DNA of 64,000 bases from AP-15 sp963788085 (GCA_963788085.1 CAWBFS010000049.1:1-64000), one strand, 5' to 3'. Counted from the first letter of the stretch, positions 45,430-54,408 are shown. The notes: generated by a model not told the origin, from the letters alone. A program made the numbers and translations.

Positions 45430-45989
45430 CAGACCTGAAGGATCTCTCTATCCTTCTGCGCCAGGGCCTCGTCGATGCGCTTGACGTATTCGTCGGTCAG
45501 ATGTTGCACGTCATGTTGCAGCTTGCGTTGCTCGTCTTGCGAGATCTCGGCGTCCTTTTCGCGGCGCCTGAGCAGTTCGACGCCGTCCCGGCGGATATTG
45601 CGGACCGATATGCGCGCCTGCTCGGCATATTTCGCCGTCACCCGCGTCAGTTCGCGCCGCCGTTCCTCGTTCAAATCCGGGATCGGCACCCGGATGACCT
45701 GGCCCTCGGTTTGCGGATTGAGCCCCAGCCCGGCTTCGCGGATCGCCTTGTCCACGGCCTTTACCATCGCGCGGTCCCATACCTGGACCGTGATCATCCG
45801 CGGTTCCGGCACGCTGACATTGGCCAGCTGGTTGAGCGGCACGGTTCCGCCATAGGCGCTGACGGTGACCGGCTCCAGCAGGCTCGCCGAAGCCCGCCCA
45901 GTCCGCAAGCCCCCGAATTCTTTGCGCAAAACCTCGACGGCCCCGTCCATCCGACGGCGGAGGTCTTTCAGAAGTGTGTCTTCCGGCAT
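45429..45989 (-). CDS. frr: Ribosome recycling factor
   Basis: The 186-residue protein frees ribosomes after termination together with EF-G. It has the two-domain layout with LRTGRASASLLEPVTVSAYG, VQVWDRAMVKAVDKAI and the long helix ending in LTDEYVKRIDEALAQKDREI. Length and order (pyrH-frr-uppS) are standard. Confidence 0.97.
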   Translation of the reverse strand: MPEDTLLKDLRRRMDGAVEVLRKEFGGLRTGRASASLLEPVTVSAYGGTVPLNQLANVSVPEPRMITVQVWDRAMVKAVDKAIREAGLGLNPQTEGQVIRVPIPDLNEERRRELTRVTAKYAEQARISVRNIRRDGVELLRRREKDAEISQDEQRKLQHDVQHLTDEYVKRIDEALAQKDREILQV

Positions 45990-46004
45990 GCCCTTGTCCC
46001 GTGT

Positions 46005-46730
46005 TCAGCTTTGTCCATTGATAATCGTGTACCGTCCCCGCCCCCTCAGAACCTCAGCGAACCCACCATTTTCGAAGATCGAGAACACCAGAATGGGGAT
46101 CTGGTTCTCGCGCGCCAGCGAAATCGCCGAGGCGTCCATCACCCGCAGATCGCGGGATAGAACCTCCAGATAGTCGAGCCTCTCAAAGCGCTTGGCGCGA
46201 GGCTCACACTCGGGGTCCGCATCGTAGACGCCGTCTACCTTGGTAGCCTTCAGGAGCGCATCACAACCCATTTCGGAGGCCCGGAGAGCCGCCGCCGTAT
46301 CCGTCGTAAAAAACGGGTTTCCGGTCCCGGCCGCGAAAATTACGACACGATCCTTCTCGAGATGGCGCAACGCCCGCCGGCGAATATATGGTTCGCAAAT
46401 CGCCTGCATCGAGATCGCCGACTGCACGCGAGTGGTCACTCCACAACGCTCCAGCTCGTTCTGCATGGCGAGTGAGTTAATCACCGTCGCGAGCATGCCC
46501 ATGTGATCGGCCGATGCCCGCTCCATGCCGACGGCGGAGCCCGACACGCCGCGAAAGATGTTGCCTCCGCCGATGACCAGGCAAATTTCGACGCCGAGCG
46601 CGTGCACCGATTGGATCTCGCTCGCGATGCGTCCGACCATCTCGGGATCGAGGCCGTATTCGCGCCCGCCCATCAGCGCTTCGCCCGACAGTTTCAGGAG
46701 AACGCGGCGGTATTTGAGATCGGCTGACAT
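46005..46730 (-). CDS. pyrH: Uridylate kinase
   Basis: PyrH phosphorylates UMP to UDP and is the hexameric bacterial type. The 241-residue protein starts YRRVLLKLSGEALMGG, has VIGGGNIFRG, the VIFAAGTGNPFFTTDTAAAL block, and the KATKVDGVYDADP loop. It lies 15 bases before frr and 153 bases after tsf. Confidence 0.97.
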   Translation of the reverse strand: MSADLKYRRVLLKLSGEALMGGREYGLDPEMVGRIASEIQSVHALGVEICLVIGGGNIFRGVSGSAVGMERASADHMGMLATVINSLAMQNELERCGVTTRVQSAISMQAICEPYIRRRALRHLEKDRVVIFAAGTGNPFFTTDTAAALRASEMGCDALLKATKVDGVYDADPECEPRAKRFERLDYLEVLSRDLRVMDASAISLARENQIPILVFSIFENGGFAEVLRGRGRYTIINGQS

Positions 46731-46883
46731 GAGGCCTGTGCGCTCACCCGACTGGCCGAGCTCTCTCGCTGGCAGAGCTCACGATACCACCAAATCGACC
46801 CGACAGTTGCACCTTTAAGCATCAGGCGCGCCAGTGCCTTCCTCTCGGAGGAAAGGGCCGAGCGAAAGTCGAAGCGAACCGCC

Positions 46884-47810
46884 TCAGTTCTTCAGCTGCG
46901 CCGCAACCTCGGCCGCGAAATCGGTGCGTTGCCGCTCGATCCCCTCACCCAGCGCGAAACGCGCAAAGCTTTCAACGCCAATCGGCGCGCCAACGGTTTT
47001 ACTGGCCTGCTCGACTACCTTCGAGATCTTGGTCTCCTGATCGACGACGAAGATCTGCTCGAGAAGGACGAACTCCTCGTAGAATTTGCGCAGCCGCCCT
47101 TCGACCATTCTGTCGACTACCGAGTCGGGTTTGCCGGTGGCGCGCGCCTGTTCTCGCAGCACGTCGCGTTCGCGGTCGAGCGCCGCCTGCGGCACTGAGC
47201 CGATATCGAGGTAGAGCGGGTTCGCCGCCGCGATATGCATCGCCAGCTGCTTGCCCAGCCCCGCGAGCTGGTCGGGCGCAACGGTCGAGCCGAGCGTGAC
47301 GAGCACCCCGATCTTGCCGATGCCCGGGCCGAGCGCGTTGTGGACATAAGAGAAAACGGCGCCTTCTTTAGTCGAGAGGCGCTTGACGCGCCGCAGCACC
47401 AAATTTTCGCCGATTGTGGAGATCAGATGCGTCAGCTCCTGCTCGACAGTCCGACCCGTTCCCGGGAAGTCCGCTTCCTTGAGTGATTCGAGCTCCCCGT
47501 CGCCGTCGAGAGCCAATTCGCTCACTCTGCGGACAAAGCTTTGAAAGGCCTGGTTGCGGGCTACGAAATCGGTTTCCGAATTGACCTCGACCACAGCACC
47601 CACGGGGCCGCGGGTCGCCACCCCGATCAAGCCCTCGGCCGCCACCCGCCCCGCCTTTTTTGCGGCCGCAGACAATCCCTTCTTTCGCAGCCAATCGACG
47701 GCCGCTTCGATGTCGCCGGCGCTGTCGTCGAGCGCTCTTTTGCAATCCATCATTCCGGCGCCGGTCTTCTCGCGCAACTCCTTGACCAGCACTGCCGTTA
47801 CCTCGGCCAT
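46884..47810 (-). CDS. tsf: Translation elongation factor Ts
   Basis: EF-Ts exchanges GDP on EF-Tu. The 308-residue protein has an N-terminal UBA-like domain (VKELREKTGAGMMDCKRALD), the core with VEVNSETDFVARNQAFQSFV, and a C-terminal module with EQIFVVDQETKISKVVEQ. It follows rpsB with a 45-base gap. Confidence 0.97.
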   Translation of the reverse strand: MAEVTAVLVKELREKTGAGMMDCKRALDDSAGDIEAAVDWLRKKGLSAAAKKAGRVAAEGLIGVATRGPVGAVVEVNSETDFVARNQAFQSFVRRVSELALDGDGELESLKEADFPGTGRTVEQELTHLISTIGENLVLRRVKRLSTKEGAVFSYVHNALGPGIGKIGVLVTLGSTVAPDQLAGLGKQLAMHIAAANPLYLDIGSVPQAALDRERDVLREQARATGKPDSVVDRMVEGRLRKFYEEFVLLEQIFVVDQETKISKVVEQASKTVGAPIGVESFARFALGEGIERQRTDFAAEVAAQLKN

Positions 47811-47855
47811 AACATCGACCCTCGCGTAAAACCTTGTCGTTCGAGAAAGGAAGTC

Positions 47856-48689
47856 CTAATTCGCCGCAGCCGTCTCGTCTTGCGATGCGCGTTGGAGACC
47901 GTCGGCCACGGCTTCCTCGGACAATTCCTCCGGAACCTCCGCGACAAAAGCCCGTTCGGCGAGATCCGGCCGCGCGCCGATATCGACCCCTGAGGCCGCG
48001 AGCTCGGCCTGCAGCCCGTCGAGAACCGACCCGGCGACGAGATCGCAGTAGAGATGAATCGCCCGCATCGCATCATCGTTTCCAGGGATCGGATAGGCGA
48101 TACCATCGGGTGAGGAGTTCGAATCGAGAATAGCGACGACCGGTATGCGCAAGGTGTTGGCCTCGGCAACCGCGATCGCTTCCTTGTTGGTATCGATCAC
48201 GAACAGGATGTCGGGCAGCCCGCCCATTTCCTTGATTCCACCCAGCGCCCGCTCCAGCTTGTCGCGGTCACGCGTCAGCTCCAGGAGTTCGCGCTTGGTC
48301 AATCCGGTCTGCTCTTGGGAGAGCCGCTCCTCAAGCTCGCGCAGCCGCTTGATCGACTGCGAAATCGTCTTGAAATTGGTCAGCATGCCGCCGAGCCAGC
48401 GGTAATTGACGTAATATTGGCCGCAGCGCTTGGCGGCATCGGCGACGGGCTCCTGCGCCTGGCGCTTGGTGCCGACCAGAAGAACGCGCCCGCCGCCCGC
48501 GACGACATCCCGGATCGCCTGCAAGCCCTGGTGCAGCATCGGTTCGGTCTGCTCGAGGTCGATGATGTGGATGCCGTTGCGAACGCCGAAAATGTACGGC
48601 GCCATCTTCGGGTTCCACCGGCGGGTATGATGGCCGAAGTGAACGCCGGCTTCGAGCAGCTGGCGCATGGACGCGGTCGGTATTGCCAT
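47856..48689 (-). CDS. rpsB: 30S ribosomal protein S2
   Basis: S2 binds the small-subunit head-body junction. The 277-residue protein begins MAIPTASMRQLLEAGVHFGH and has RNGIHIIDLEQT, YRWLGGMLTNFKT and the C-terminal NSSPDGIAYPIPGNDDAMRA. A roughly 20-residue alanine/glutamate tail exceeds the E. coli form, as in many alphaproteobacteria. The start at 48689 is set by the conserved MAIPT; open frame upstream is not coding. It heads the large minus-strand operon. Confidence 0.97.
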   Translation of the reverse strand: MAIPTASMRQLLEAGVHFGHHTRRWNPKMAPYIFGVRNGIHIIDLEQTEPMLHQGLQAIRDVVAGGGRVLLVGTKRQAQEPVADAAKRCGQYYVNYRWLGGMLTNFKTISQSIKRLRELEERLSQEQTGLTKRELLELTRDRDKLERALGGIKEMGGLPDILFVIDTNKEAIAVAEANTLRIPVVAILDSNSSPDGIAYPIPGNDDAMRAIHLYCDLVAGSVLDGLQAELAASGVDIGARPDLAERAFVAEVPEELSEEAVADGLQRASQDETAAAN

Positions 48690-48860
48690 AAGTAATTCCT
48701 TGTTCCGGTTGAGCCGCCGCAGGATGAAGTCCGTGCCTGAAGCACCGACACCGGAACGGGCGCTGCTCGGAAAAACAGCCGGCAGCACCCGCAGCCCTGC
48801 GTGAGGTATCGCGGTATTACTTACGTCGCCGAGGCCCCCTTCGCAAGACCGCCGCGCCAT

Positions 48861-48939
48861 GGGGCCGGAGGTCCGGCCATCCGGGTCAGAGCCGCTCTCG
48901 GATGTACTGAGGGGGATGGCCGGGCTAGCCCGGCCATCC
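48861..48939. terminator. Palindromes between the aminoacylase-like gene and rpsB
   Basis: A perfect 26-base palindrome (48914-48939, ggatggccgggc joined to its complement through ta) lies eight bases after the stop of the aminoacylase-like gene. A second hairpin, ggccgga/tccggcc, lies near 48862-48880. Neither has a T run, so they may be Rho-aided terminators or repeat-derived. The rest of the 257-base gap should hold the rpsB promoter; I cannot point to it securely. Confidence 0.45.
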
Positions 48940-48946
48940 GTGTATC

Positions 48947-50698
48947 CTAAGCCTGGTAGAGCGGGCCTCGGATGATTTGACCCGGCAGAGCATCGGTGAG
49001 CTCGCCGCCTTCCAGCAGCACGCTGCCGTTGACCACGACGTAGTCGATACCGACCGCGTCGCGCTTGACCTGCACCCCGCCCGCCGGCAGCGTCGCGACG
49101 GGCTCGCGCGGCTTCGATGCGATCGTGTCCGGATCGAAGATCGTGATGTCGGCGACCTTGCCGGCGGCGATGAAGCCGCGATCGGTAATGTCGTGCATCA
49201 GCGCGGTCTTGCCGGTCAGCCGATAGACCGCCTCTTCGAGCGTCATCACCTGCTGTTCGCGCACCCAATGGCCCAGCAAATTCGTGCTGGTCTCGTGCCG
49301 GTCGGCGGTGTGCGGCCGCCCGCCGCCGTCGCTGGTGCCGATCACCGTGTAAGGCGAGCCGAGGATGTGCTTCTGCACTTTCGGATCGTGGTTGCGGTCG
49401 ATCGCCTGGAAGCAGGTCTGCAAGTCTTCGTCAAGCGACAGGTCGAGGAAGGCGTCCATGATGCTCTTGTTCTGCTCTCTCGCAATCTGCTCGATCGTCT
49501 TGCCTTCCAGGTGGCGGTTCTGGCCCTTCGTCGTCATGAACACCTCGACGAGGTCCCAGCGCCGGTTGAACAGGCCGCGCGCGCGGCCGCGCCGGTCGGT
49601 CATACCGCCCTGCTGCTCGACCTTCCCCTCGACCGCTTCGGCCGACAGCGCCTTGCGGATCTCGGGGTCGCGGAAGGCTTGGATGCGTTCGCGATAGGGC
49701 CGCGCCATGACCTCGTCCCAGGTCGGCATGCCGCGGAAGAAGCCCTCGGGGTGGGTGATGTCCTCGTCCTGCGGGACGTTAAGGCCGCGCTCCAGGTTGA
49801 AGATACCGCCGGCGACGGTCGACAGGCACGAGCCGTAGCAACGCGCGCCGCTCTTGAACCCGTCCTCGAGCCACTTCAGGTGCTCGACCCACTCGTCGGG
49901 ATTGCCGATCGGATCCGACATCAAGTTGTAGATCGACGGCCGGCCGGTGCGTGCCGCCAACTCGCGGGCGACCGCGCGCGTCTGCTTGGTGCCGCCCGGC
50001 GCCCCGCCGGCGACCTGGAAGACGCCGGTACCGAGTTCGCCGAGCACGCTGGCGAGCGCCCAGCGCTCGGCGTCATCGGGCACCCCGGCGGGGTCGCCGC
50101 GATCCTTTGGCGCGGTCGAGAAGCCGAGCGCGCCGTCATACATCGCCTCGCGGATCAGGCGTTGCATCGCTGCCATTTCCTCGGGCGTCGCCTCGCGCTC
50201 GGCGGCCGCCTCGCCCATCACATAGCGGCGGATGCCGGAATGGCCGACCAAGGTGCCGACATTGATGCCGCGCTTTTTGCCGAGCGCGTTCAGATAGTCG
50301 CCGACCAATTCCCAGGTCACATCGACCCCAGCCTTCAACACCGGTAGCGGGATCTGCTCGGCGTCGGAAAAGAATTCGAGATACCACTCGCCGTCGCCTG
50401 GCCGGACCGGGGCGATGACTTGCCCGCACTGGCCGACGATGACGGTGGTGTGGCCGTTGTGCACCCACGAGCCGCAATAGGGGTCCCAGACGGCCTGTGG
50501 GTCGAAATGCGTGTGGTGATCGATGAAGCCCGGGGCGACGACGCGCCCGTCGGCGTCGATGACGCGCTCGGCCGCGGCGCCTTTGTATTTGCCGACCCCG
50601 ACGATTTTCCCTTGATGCACCGCCACGTCGGCTTGGAATGCCGGCTCCCCCGAGCCATCCACGACGCGTCCATTGTTGATGAGCAGGTCATATGCCAT
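48947..50698 (-). CDS. Amidohydrolase, N-acyl-D-amino-acid deacylase-like
   Basis: The 583-residue protein belongs to the D-aminoacylase group of the amidohydrolase superfamily, zinc enzymes that remove acyl groups from D-amino acids or open cyclic amides. It starts YDLLINNGRVVDGSGEPAFQ, then VVAPGFIDHHTHFDPQAVWD with the metal-binding HxH and GHTTVIVGQCG. GTLVGHSGIRRYVMG and the C-terminal sandwich GKVADITIFDPDTI follow. ATG at 50698 with a gaggag-type site upstream. The length is above that of secreted D-aminoacylases, and there is no signal peptide. The true substrate is open. Confidence 0.88.
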   Translation of the reverse strand: MAYDLLINNGRVVDGSGEPAFQADVAVHQGKIVGVGKYKGAAAERVIDADGRVVAPGFIDHHTHFDPQAVWDPYCGSWVHNGHTTVIVGQCGQVIAPVRPGDGEWYLEFFSDAEQIPLPVLKAGVDVTWELVGDYLNALGKKRGINVGTLVGHSGIRRYVMGEAAAEREATPEEMAAMQRLIREAMYDGALGFSTAPKDRGDPAGVPDDAERWALASVLGELGTGVFQVAGGAPGGTKQTRAVARELAARTGRPSIYNLMSDPIGNPDEWVEHLKWLEDGFKSGARCYGSCLSTVAGGIFNLERGLNVPQDEDITHPEGFFRGMPTWDEVMARPYRERIQAFRDPEIRKALSAEAVEGKVEQQGGMTDRRGRARGLFNRRWDLVEVFMTTKGQNRHLEGKTIEQIAREQNKSIMDAFLDLSLDEDLQTCFQAIDRNHDPKVQKHILGSPYTVIGTSDGGGRPHTADRHETSTNLLGHWVREQQVMTLEEAVYRLTGKTALMHDITDRGFIAAGKVADITIFDPDTIASKPREPVATLPAGGVQVKRDAVGIDYVVVNGSVLLEGGELTDALPGQIIRGPLYQA

Positions 50699-50963
50699 GA
50701 TGCGTTCTCCTCGTTGCCCCGCTCCGGATGAGCCTGGGGCCGTCGCGGCGGGCCGTTCCCACTGGGCCAGTGGTCCACCGGCACTTTTAATGGTGCAGAG
50801 CGAAGCCTACGCCTCGCAGGAGAGGCCAGCAATATTTTCTCTCGACTGTGTCAGACAAAGTCGGGAAAGAAATCTGCTAATGAACAATGCTCATTTTATG
50901 AATGAATTTTACTCATCGAGATTGTTTCACAACCCCTTTTACGGGGATGACGGCTAAACCATT
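50699..50963. promoter_or_regulatory. Divergent intergenic region with an AT-rich dyad
   Basis: The 265 bases between the aminoacylase-like gene (minus) and the pseudouridine synthase (plus) include a markedly AT-rich stretch at about 50830-50945. In it, tcattttatgaatgaattttactcat (shown here as two parts, 50891-50903 and 50904-50916) is an imperfect dyad around tgaatga. It could be an operator for either gene. A small hairpin ccactgg/ccagtgg lies near 50759-50774. Confidence 0.4.
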
Positions 50964-51758
50964 TTGAGCCGCGCAGTGAGTGCCGATCCTCTCGATGCTG
51001 CCGCGGGCGAACGCGCGGAACGTATCGCTAAAGTGCTGGCGCGCGCCGGGGTGTGCTCGCGGCGCGACGCCGAGCGCTGGATTGCCGACGGGCGGGTCTC
51101 GGTCGATGGCCGAGTGCTGGGGACGCCCGCGGTAACGGTCACCGCCGCCAGCGACATCCGGGTCGATGGCAAGCCGCTTCCGGCAGCCGACCGCCCGCGC
51201 CTGTGGCGTTATCACAAGCCGGCAGGGCTCGTCACTTCGCATCGCGACGAGAAGAGCCGGCCCACCGTATTCGATGCACTGCCAAAGGATCTGCCACGCC
51301 TGATTTCGGTCGGCCGGCTCGATCTCAATTCCGAGGGGCTTTTGCTGCTGACCAATGATGGTACGCTGGCGCGGCGCCTCGAGCTCCCGTCAACCGGCTG
51401 GCTGCGGCGCTATAAGGTGCGGGTCCATGGCGAGGTCGAGCCGGAGCGGCTCGCCGCGCTCGAAAAGGGGATCACGATCGACGGCGTTGCCTATGGCCCG
51501 ATCCGCGCAACCCTTGAACGCCATCAGGGTAGCAACGCCTGGATCGCGATGGCCCTGCGCGAGGGGAAGAACCGCGAGGTGCGCCGGGTGCTCGAGCATC
51601 TCGGTTTTCAAGTGACCCGGCTGATCCGCCTCTCCTACGGGCCGTTTCAGCTCGGCAATCTGGCCCGCGGCGTGGTCGACGAGGTGCCAAAGAAGGTCCT
51701 CAGCGATCAGCTTGGGAACGGTCGCCCGGCGACAATTCATGCGGATCGTCGCCGGTAG
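50964..51758 (+). CDS. rRNA large-subunit pseudouridine synthase, RluB/RsuA family
   Basis: The 264-residue protein has an N-terminal S4 RNA-binding domain (RIAKVLARAGVCSRRDAERW) and a RsuA-type catalytic domain with LISVGRLDLNSEGLLLLTND, whose aspartate is the catalytic residue. LREGKNREVRRVLEHLGFQV is the C-terminal signature. It resembles RluB (23S U2605) more than RsuA, but I leave the symbol open. The start is a TTG at 50964; a GTG four codons later is an equal alternative, and neither has a strong ribosome site. It overlaps rsmD. Confidence 0.9.
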   Translation: MSRAVSADPLDAAAGERAERIAKVLARAGVCSRRDAERWIADGRVSVDGRVLGTPAVTVTAASDIRVDGKPLPAADRPRLWRYHKPAGLVTSHRDEKSRPTVFDALPKDLPRLISVGRLDLNSEGLLLLTNDGTLARRLELPSTGWLRRYKVRVHGEVEPERLAALEKGITIDGVAYGPIRATLERHQGSNAWIAMALREGKNREVRRVLEHLGFQVTRLIRLSYGPFQLGNLARGVVDEVPKKVLSDQLGNGRPATIHADRRR

Positions 51759-52350
51759 GCATCGAGGCCGTCGGCTGCTCGCGCCGCGCGGCGAGACGGT
51801 AAGGCCGACAAGCGACCGCGCCCGCGAAGCGCTGTTCAACATCCTGTCGCACGGGCGGCTGGCAGCGGAAGGGATCCCGTTCGCCGGGGCGGCGGTGCTC
51901 GACGCCTTTGCCGGGACCGGCGCGCTGGGTCTCGAGGCATTGTCGCGCGGTGCCGCCGAGGCCGCGTTCATTGAACAGGACCGCGAGGCTCTCGCGACCC
52001 TTCGGCAGAACATTGCGGCGCTCGGCGAAGGCGGCCGCGCTCGGATCGTTCCCGGCGACGCCACCCGCCCGCCGCGCGCGCCTTCGGCGTATGCGCTGAC
52101 GTTTCTGGACCCGCCTTATCGCAGCGGCCTCGCCGCCGCCGCGCTGACGGCGCTCGACGCGGCCGGTTGGTTCACGCCGGATGCGCTTGCAGTCGTCGAG
52201 CTCGCGGCGCGCGAGCACCTGGCACCTCCCACCGGGTTCAACCTTGTCGACGAGAGAGTGTACGGCGCGGCGCGGCTTATCTTTCTCCGCCGCGAGGCCG
52301 AGTCAACCACAGCAACAGAAAAATCGCCGTTGGGGTCAGCAGGTCGGTGA
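51739..52350 (+). CDS. rsmD: 16S rRNA (guanine(966)-N(2))-methyltransferase
   Basis: RsmD methylates G966 of 16S rRNA. The 203-residue protein begins MRIVAGRHRGRRLLAPRGET, has the SAM-binding VLDAFAGTGALGLEALSRGA and the catalytic LTFLDPPYRSG. The ATG at 51739 lies inside the 3' end of the upstream pseudouridine synthase gene, an overlap of 20 bases, so the two are coupled. The last 15 residues extend over the tail of the convergent membrane-protein gene. Confidence 0.93.
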   Translation: MRIVAGRHRGRRLLAPRGETVRPTSDRAREALFNILSHGRLAAEGIPFAGAAVLDAFAGTGALGLEALSRGAAEAAFIEQDREALATLRQNIAALGEGGRARIVPGDATRPPRAPSAYALTFLDPPYRSGLAAAALTALDAAGWFTPDALAVVELAAREHLAPPTGFNLVDERVYGAARLIFLRREAESTTATEKSPLGSAGR

Positions 52351-52765
52351 ACAAGATCGGGCCGGCATTCCCCGGTGCGAAATTGCCCGCGGTAATAATC
52401 TCTCGGATGTGGCCGATGCCGGCCCCGATCAGGAAACATGCCAGCGCGAGGTTGGTTGCGAGTCGCGCCTGGAAGGAGCGGAACGCCGCATATAAACCAG
52501 CGCAGCCGATCCCGAGATTGGCTGCCCCGACCTCGAATTGGAAAGGGCTCGTCTGCCATCCGATCGCCTGCGCCACCCTTGCCGGAAAGACGATGTGGCC
52601 GAGCGCTCCCCATAACCCCATGAATCCGACCGGAAAGATGAAGGCGTAGCGCAGCAAACGATCGAGGACGAAACCGCGCGCCACCGGCCGCGGGCCGCTC
52701 GCGACTGCGATCGCAGCGCCGGCGAGTGCGGCTACCCACGACAGTAATGGGACGATCGAGACCAC
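52277..52765 (-). CDS. Small integral membrane protein (DUF6790-like)
   Basis: The product has four or five hydrophobic helices. It carries FPVGFMGLWGALGHIVFPAR, FQFEVGAANLGIGCAGLYAA and NFAPGNAGPILFTDLLTPTA, a pattern I associate with DUF6790 membrane proteins of unknown role. I used a GTG at 52765 (162 residues), because residues further upstream in the open frame look non-coding; an ATG at 52876 is the alternative. It converges on rsmD with a 74-base overlap of their 3' ends and is divergent from the aldo/keto reductase. Confidence 0.7.
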   Translation of the reverse strand: MVSIVPLLSWVAALAGAAIAVASGPRPVARGFVLDRLLRYAFIFPVGFMGLWGALGHIVFPARVAQAIGWQTSPFQFEVGAANLGIGCAGLYAAFRSFQARLATNLALACFLIGAGIGHIREIITAGNFAPGNAGPILFTDLLTPTAIFLLLWLTRPRGGER

Positions 52766-52909
52766 TCGATTTTGCGAGGACCGAGGAAAACCGGCCGCAC
52801 ATTGGGACGCGGCACTTGGCTGCGCAAGAGCGTGGAACCTCGACGCGGTCTCTGAACATCCCGGATCGGCTATCATGTTCGCCGAGTTGATGGGTGACGG
52901 GAGAGGAGC

Positions 52910-53755
52910 ATGACCGAAGGCCTGCAGTTTGTAACCTTGCGCGGCGGCGAGCGTGTGCCGGCGCTCGGGCAAGGAACCTGGCACATGGGCGAGAACCGGC
53001 GCCGTGCCGCCGAGGAGGCAGCGGCATTGAGGCTCGGGATCGATCTCGGCATGACCCTGATCGACACAGCCGAAATGTATGGCAGCGGCGGCGCCGAAGA
53101 GGTCGTCGCCCGCGCCGCCGACGGCATTCGAGACAGCCTCTTCATCGTTACCAAGGTCTATCCGCACCACGCCTCGCGTGCCGGCGTCGTCGCCGCTTGC
53201 GAGCGCAGCCTCAAGCGGCTGGCCACTGACCGGATCGATCTCTACCTGCTGCATTGGCGCGGCTCGATCCCGCTCGCCGAGACGTTGGAGGGTTTCTTGA
53301 GACTGGAGCGTGACGGCAAGATCCGGCACCACGGGGTCAGCAATTTCGATCGCGCCGAGATGGCGGAATGGCTGGCGCTGAAAGGCGGCGACACGGTCGC
53401 GGCCGATCAGGTGCTCTACAACCTGACGCGCCGCGGCCCCGAATGGGACCTCTTGCCCTGGTGCCGCGAGCACCAGGTCGCGATCATGGCCTATACTCCG
53501 CTCGGGACCGGCAGCATGCTCCGCAACCCGACGTTGGGCGAAATCGCCCAGCGCAAGGGCGCAACGCCGGCGCAGATCGCCCTCGCCTGGCTGCTGCGCC
53601 AGGAAAGCACGATCGTCATCCCGAAGGCATCGCGGCCCGAGCATGTGCGCGAGAATCGCGGCGCCCTCGACGTGCAGCTGACGACAGAGGATCTGACTGC
53701 GCTTGACGGCGCTTTCCCGCCGCCCAAAGGCAAGAGCTCGCTGGGCATGCTGTGA
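52910..53755 (+). CDS. Aldo/keto reductase (2,5-diketo-D-gluconate reductase-like)
   Basis: The 281-residue TIM-barrel reductase has the tetrad Asp (LIDTAEMYG, with the Tyr), Lys (IVTKVYPHH) and His (LYLLHWRGS), and the NADPH-binding VIPKASRPEHVRENRGALD. Such enzymes reduce aldehydes and keto sugars. A gaggag site precedes the ATG at 52910. It is intact, unlike the reductase at 28250, and belongs to a different AKR subgroup. Confidence 0.92.
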   Translation: MTEGLQFVTLRGGERVPALGQGTWHMGENRRRAAEEAAALRLGIDLGMTLIDTAEMYGSGGAEEVVARAADGIRDSLFIVTKVYPHHASRAGVVAACERSLKRLATDRIDLYLLHWRGSIPLAETLEGFLRLERDGKIRHHGVSNFDRAEMAEWLALKGGDTVAADQVLYNLTRRGPEWDLLPWCREHQVAIMAYTPLGTGSMLRNPTLGEIAQRKGATPAQIALAWLLRQESTIVIPKASRPEHVRENRGALDVQLTTEDLTALDGAFPPPKGKSSLGML

Positions 53756-53806
53756 CGCCGTTTTATTGCCTGCCCTTGCCCGTTTCGCTAATCTGAGCAG
53801 GGCATT

Positions 53807-53899
53807 GGAGGGGTGGCCGAGCGGTTGAAGGCGCACGCCTGGAAAGTGTGTAGACGGTGATAAATCGTCTCGCGGGTTCGAATCCCGCCCCCTCCGCCA
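53807..53899 (+). tRNA. tRNA-Ser (anticodon GGA)
   Basis: The 93-base gene has acceptor arms ggagggg/cccctcc with discriminator G and an encoded CCA. It has the D-arm start tggccgag, anticodon loop ctGGAaa, the long variable arm of serine tRNAs and the T loop gttcgaatc. An integrase remnant starts about 100 bases downstream, the usual arrangement of an element integrated at a tRNA 3' end. Confidence 0.96.
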
Positions 53900-53997
53900 C
53901 TTCCTCATTGATCCCCTATGATCAATAACTTATTGGATTTTAAGTGGTTTTCCTCCCGATCGGTACACCCAACTGGTACACCGCCGGAGTGGAAGAC

Positions 53998-54195
53998 GTG
54001 CCCAGACATCCCGCCTTCAGAAGCGGCTCCCGCTACTTCCTGCGAGTTAGGGTCCCGACCGATCTGCGATCAGCAATCGGGAAAAAGGGAGATCCGCGAG
54101 GCGCTAGGGACATCCGATCCGAGGGAAGCCCTAAGACGTGTTCGGAGGGCTTCGGTCGAAGCGGACGCCATTTTCGAGACTAGCACGGCAAAAGC
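53998..54195 (+). pseudogene. N-terminal fragment of a tyrosine-type site-specific integrase
   Basis: From a GTG at 53998 the frame reads PRHPAFRSGSRYFLRVRVPT and DLRSAIGKK. After one extra G in the run near 54090 it continues EIREALGTSDPREALRRVRR and ASVEADAIFET. This is the N-terminal domain (DUF6538 type) of phage-like tyrosine recombinases. The core and catalytic domains are missing. The homology fades near 54195, where the group II intron fragment on the other strand begins; the frame happens to remain open to 54286. Position just after tRNA-Ser supports an integrated element. Confidence 0.65.
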
Positions 54196-54408
54196 GGGTC
54201 CCGCTGCATCGATCCGTAGTCCGGCATCCGAAGCTGATCTCGAACGCCTGGTTCTGCAAGCCTTCCAAGGTCACCGTATTTCGTGACCCGCTATCCGAAG
54301 GCTTCACACATTTCGTCTCCTCCATGCCTACTCTGGTTGCTTCCGGCTGGAGCGAATCGCCGGGTGGGGCTTGCACCCACTGGAAAGCGCCGCCTTGTCA
54401 CGACGCAC
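54195..54408 (-). mobile_element. 5' fragment of a group II intron
   Basis: Read on the minus strand from 54408, the sequence starts GTGCG, the group II intron 5' consensus. Next come an exon-binding-domain-like stretch gtgggtgcaagccccaccc, then ggaagcaaccagagtaggca and gtgaagccttcggatagcg. This series is typical of domain I of bacterial group II introns. No reverse-transcriptase frame, domain V or 3' end is present, so only the first 200 bases or so remain. It abuts or interrupts the integrase remnant. The call rests on remembered intron sequences; a covariance search would decide it. Confidence 0.5.

Noticed and set aside
49000..50350. Very long plus-strand frame opposite the aminoacylase-like gene
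   Set aside because: High-GC mirror frame; the minus-strand product has clear family motifs throughout.
54195..54286. Continuation of the integrase frame to the TGA at 54286
   Set aside because: The sequence reads better as the antisense of the group II intron fragment; the boundary is uncertain.
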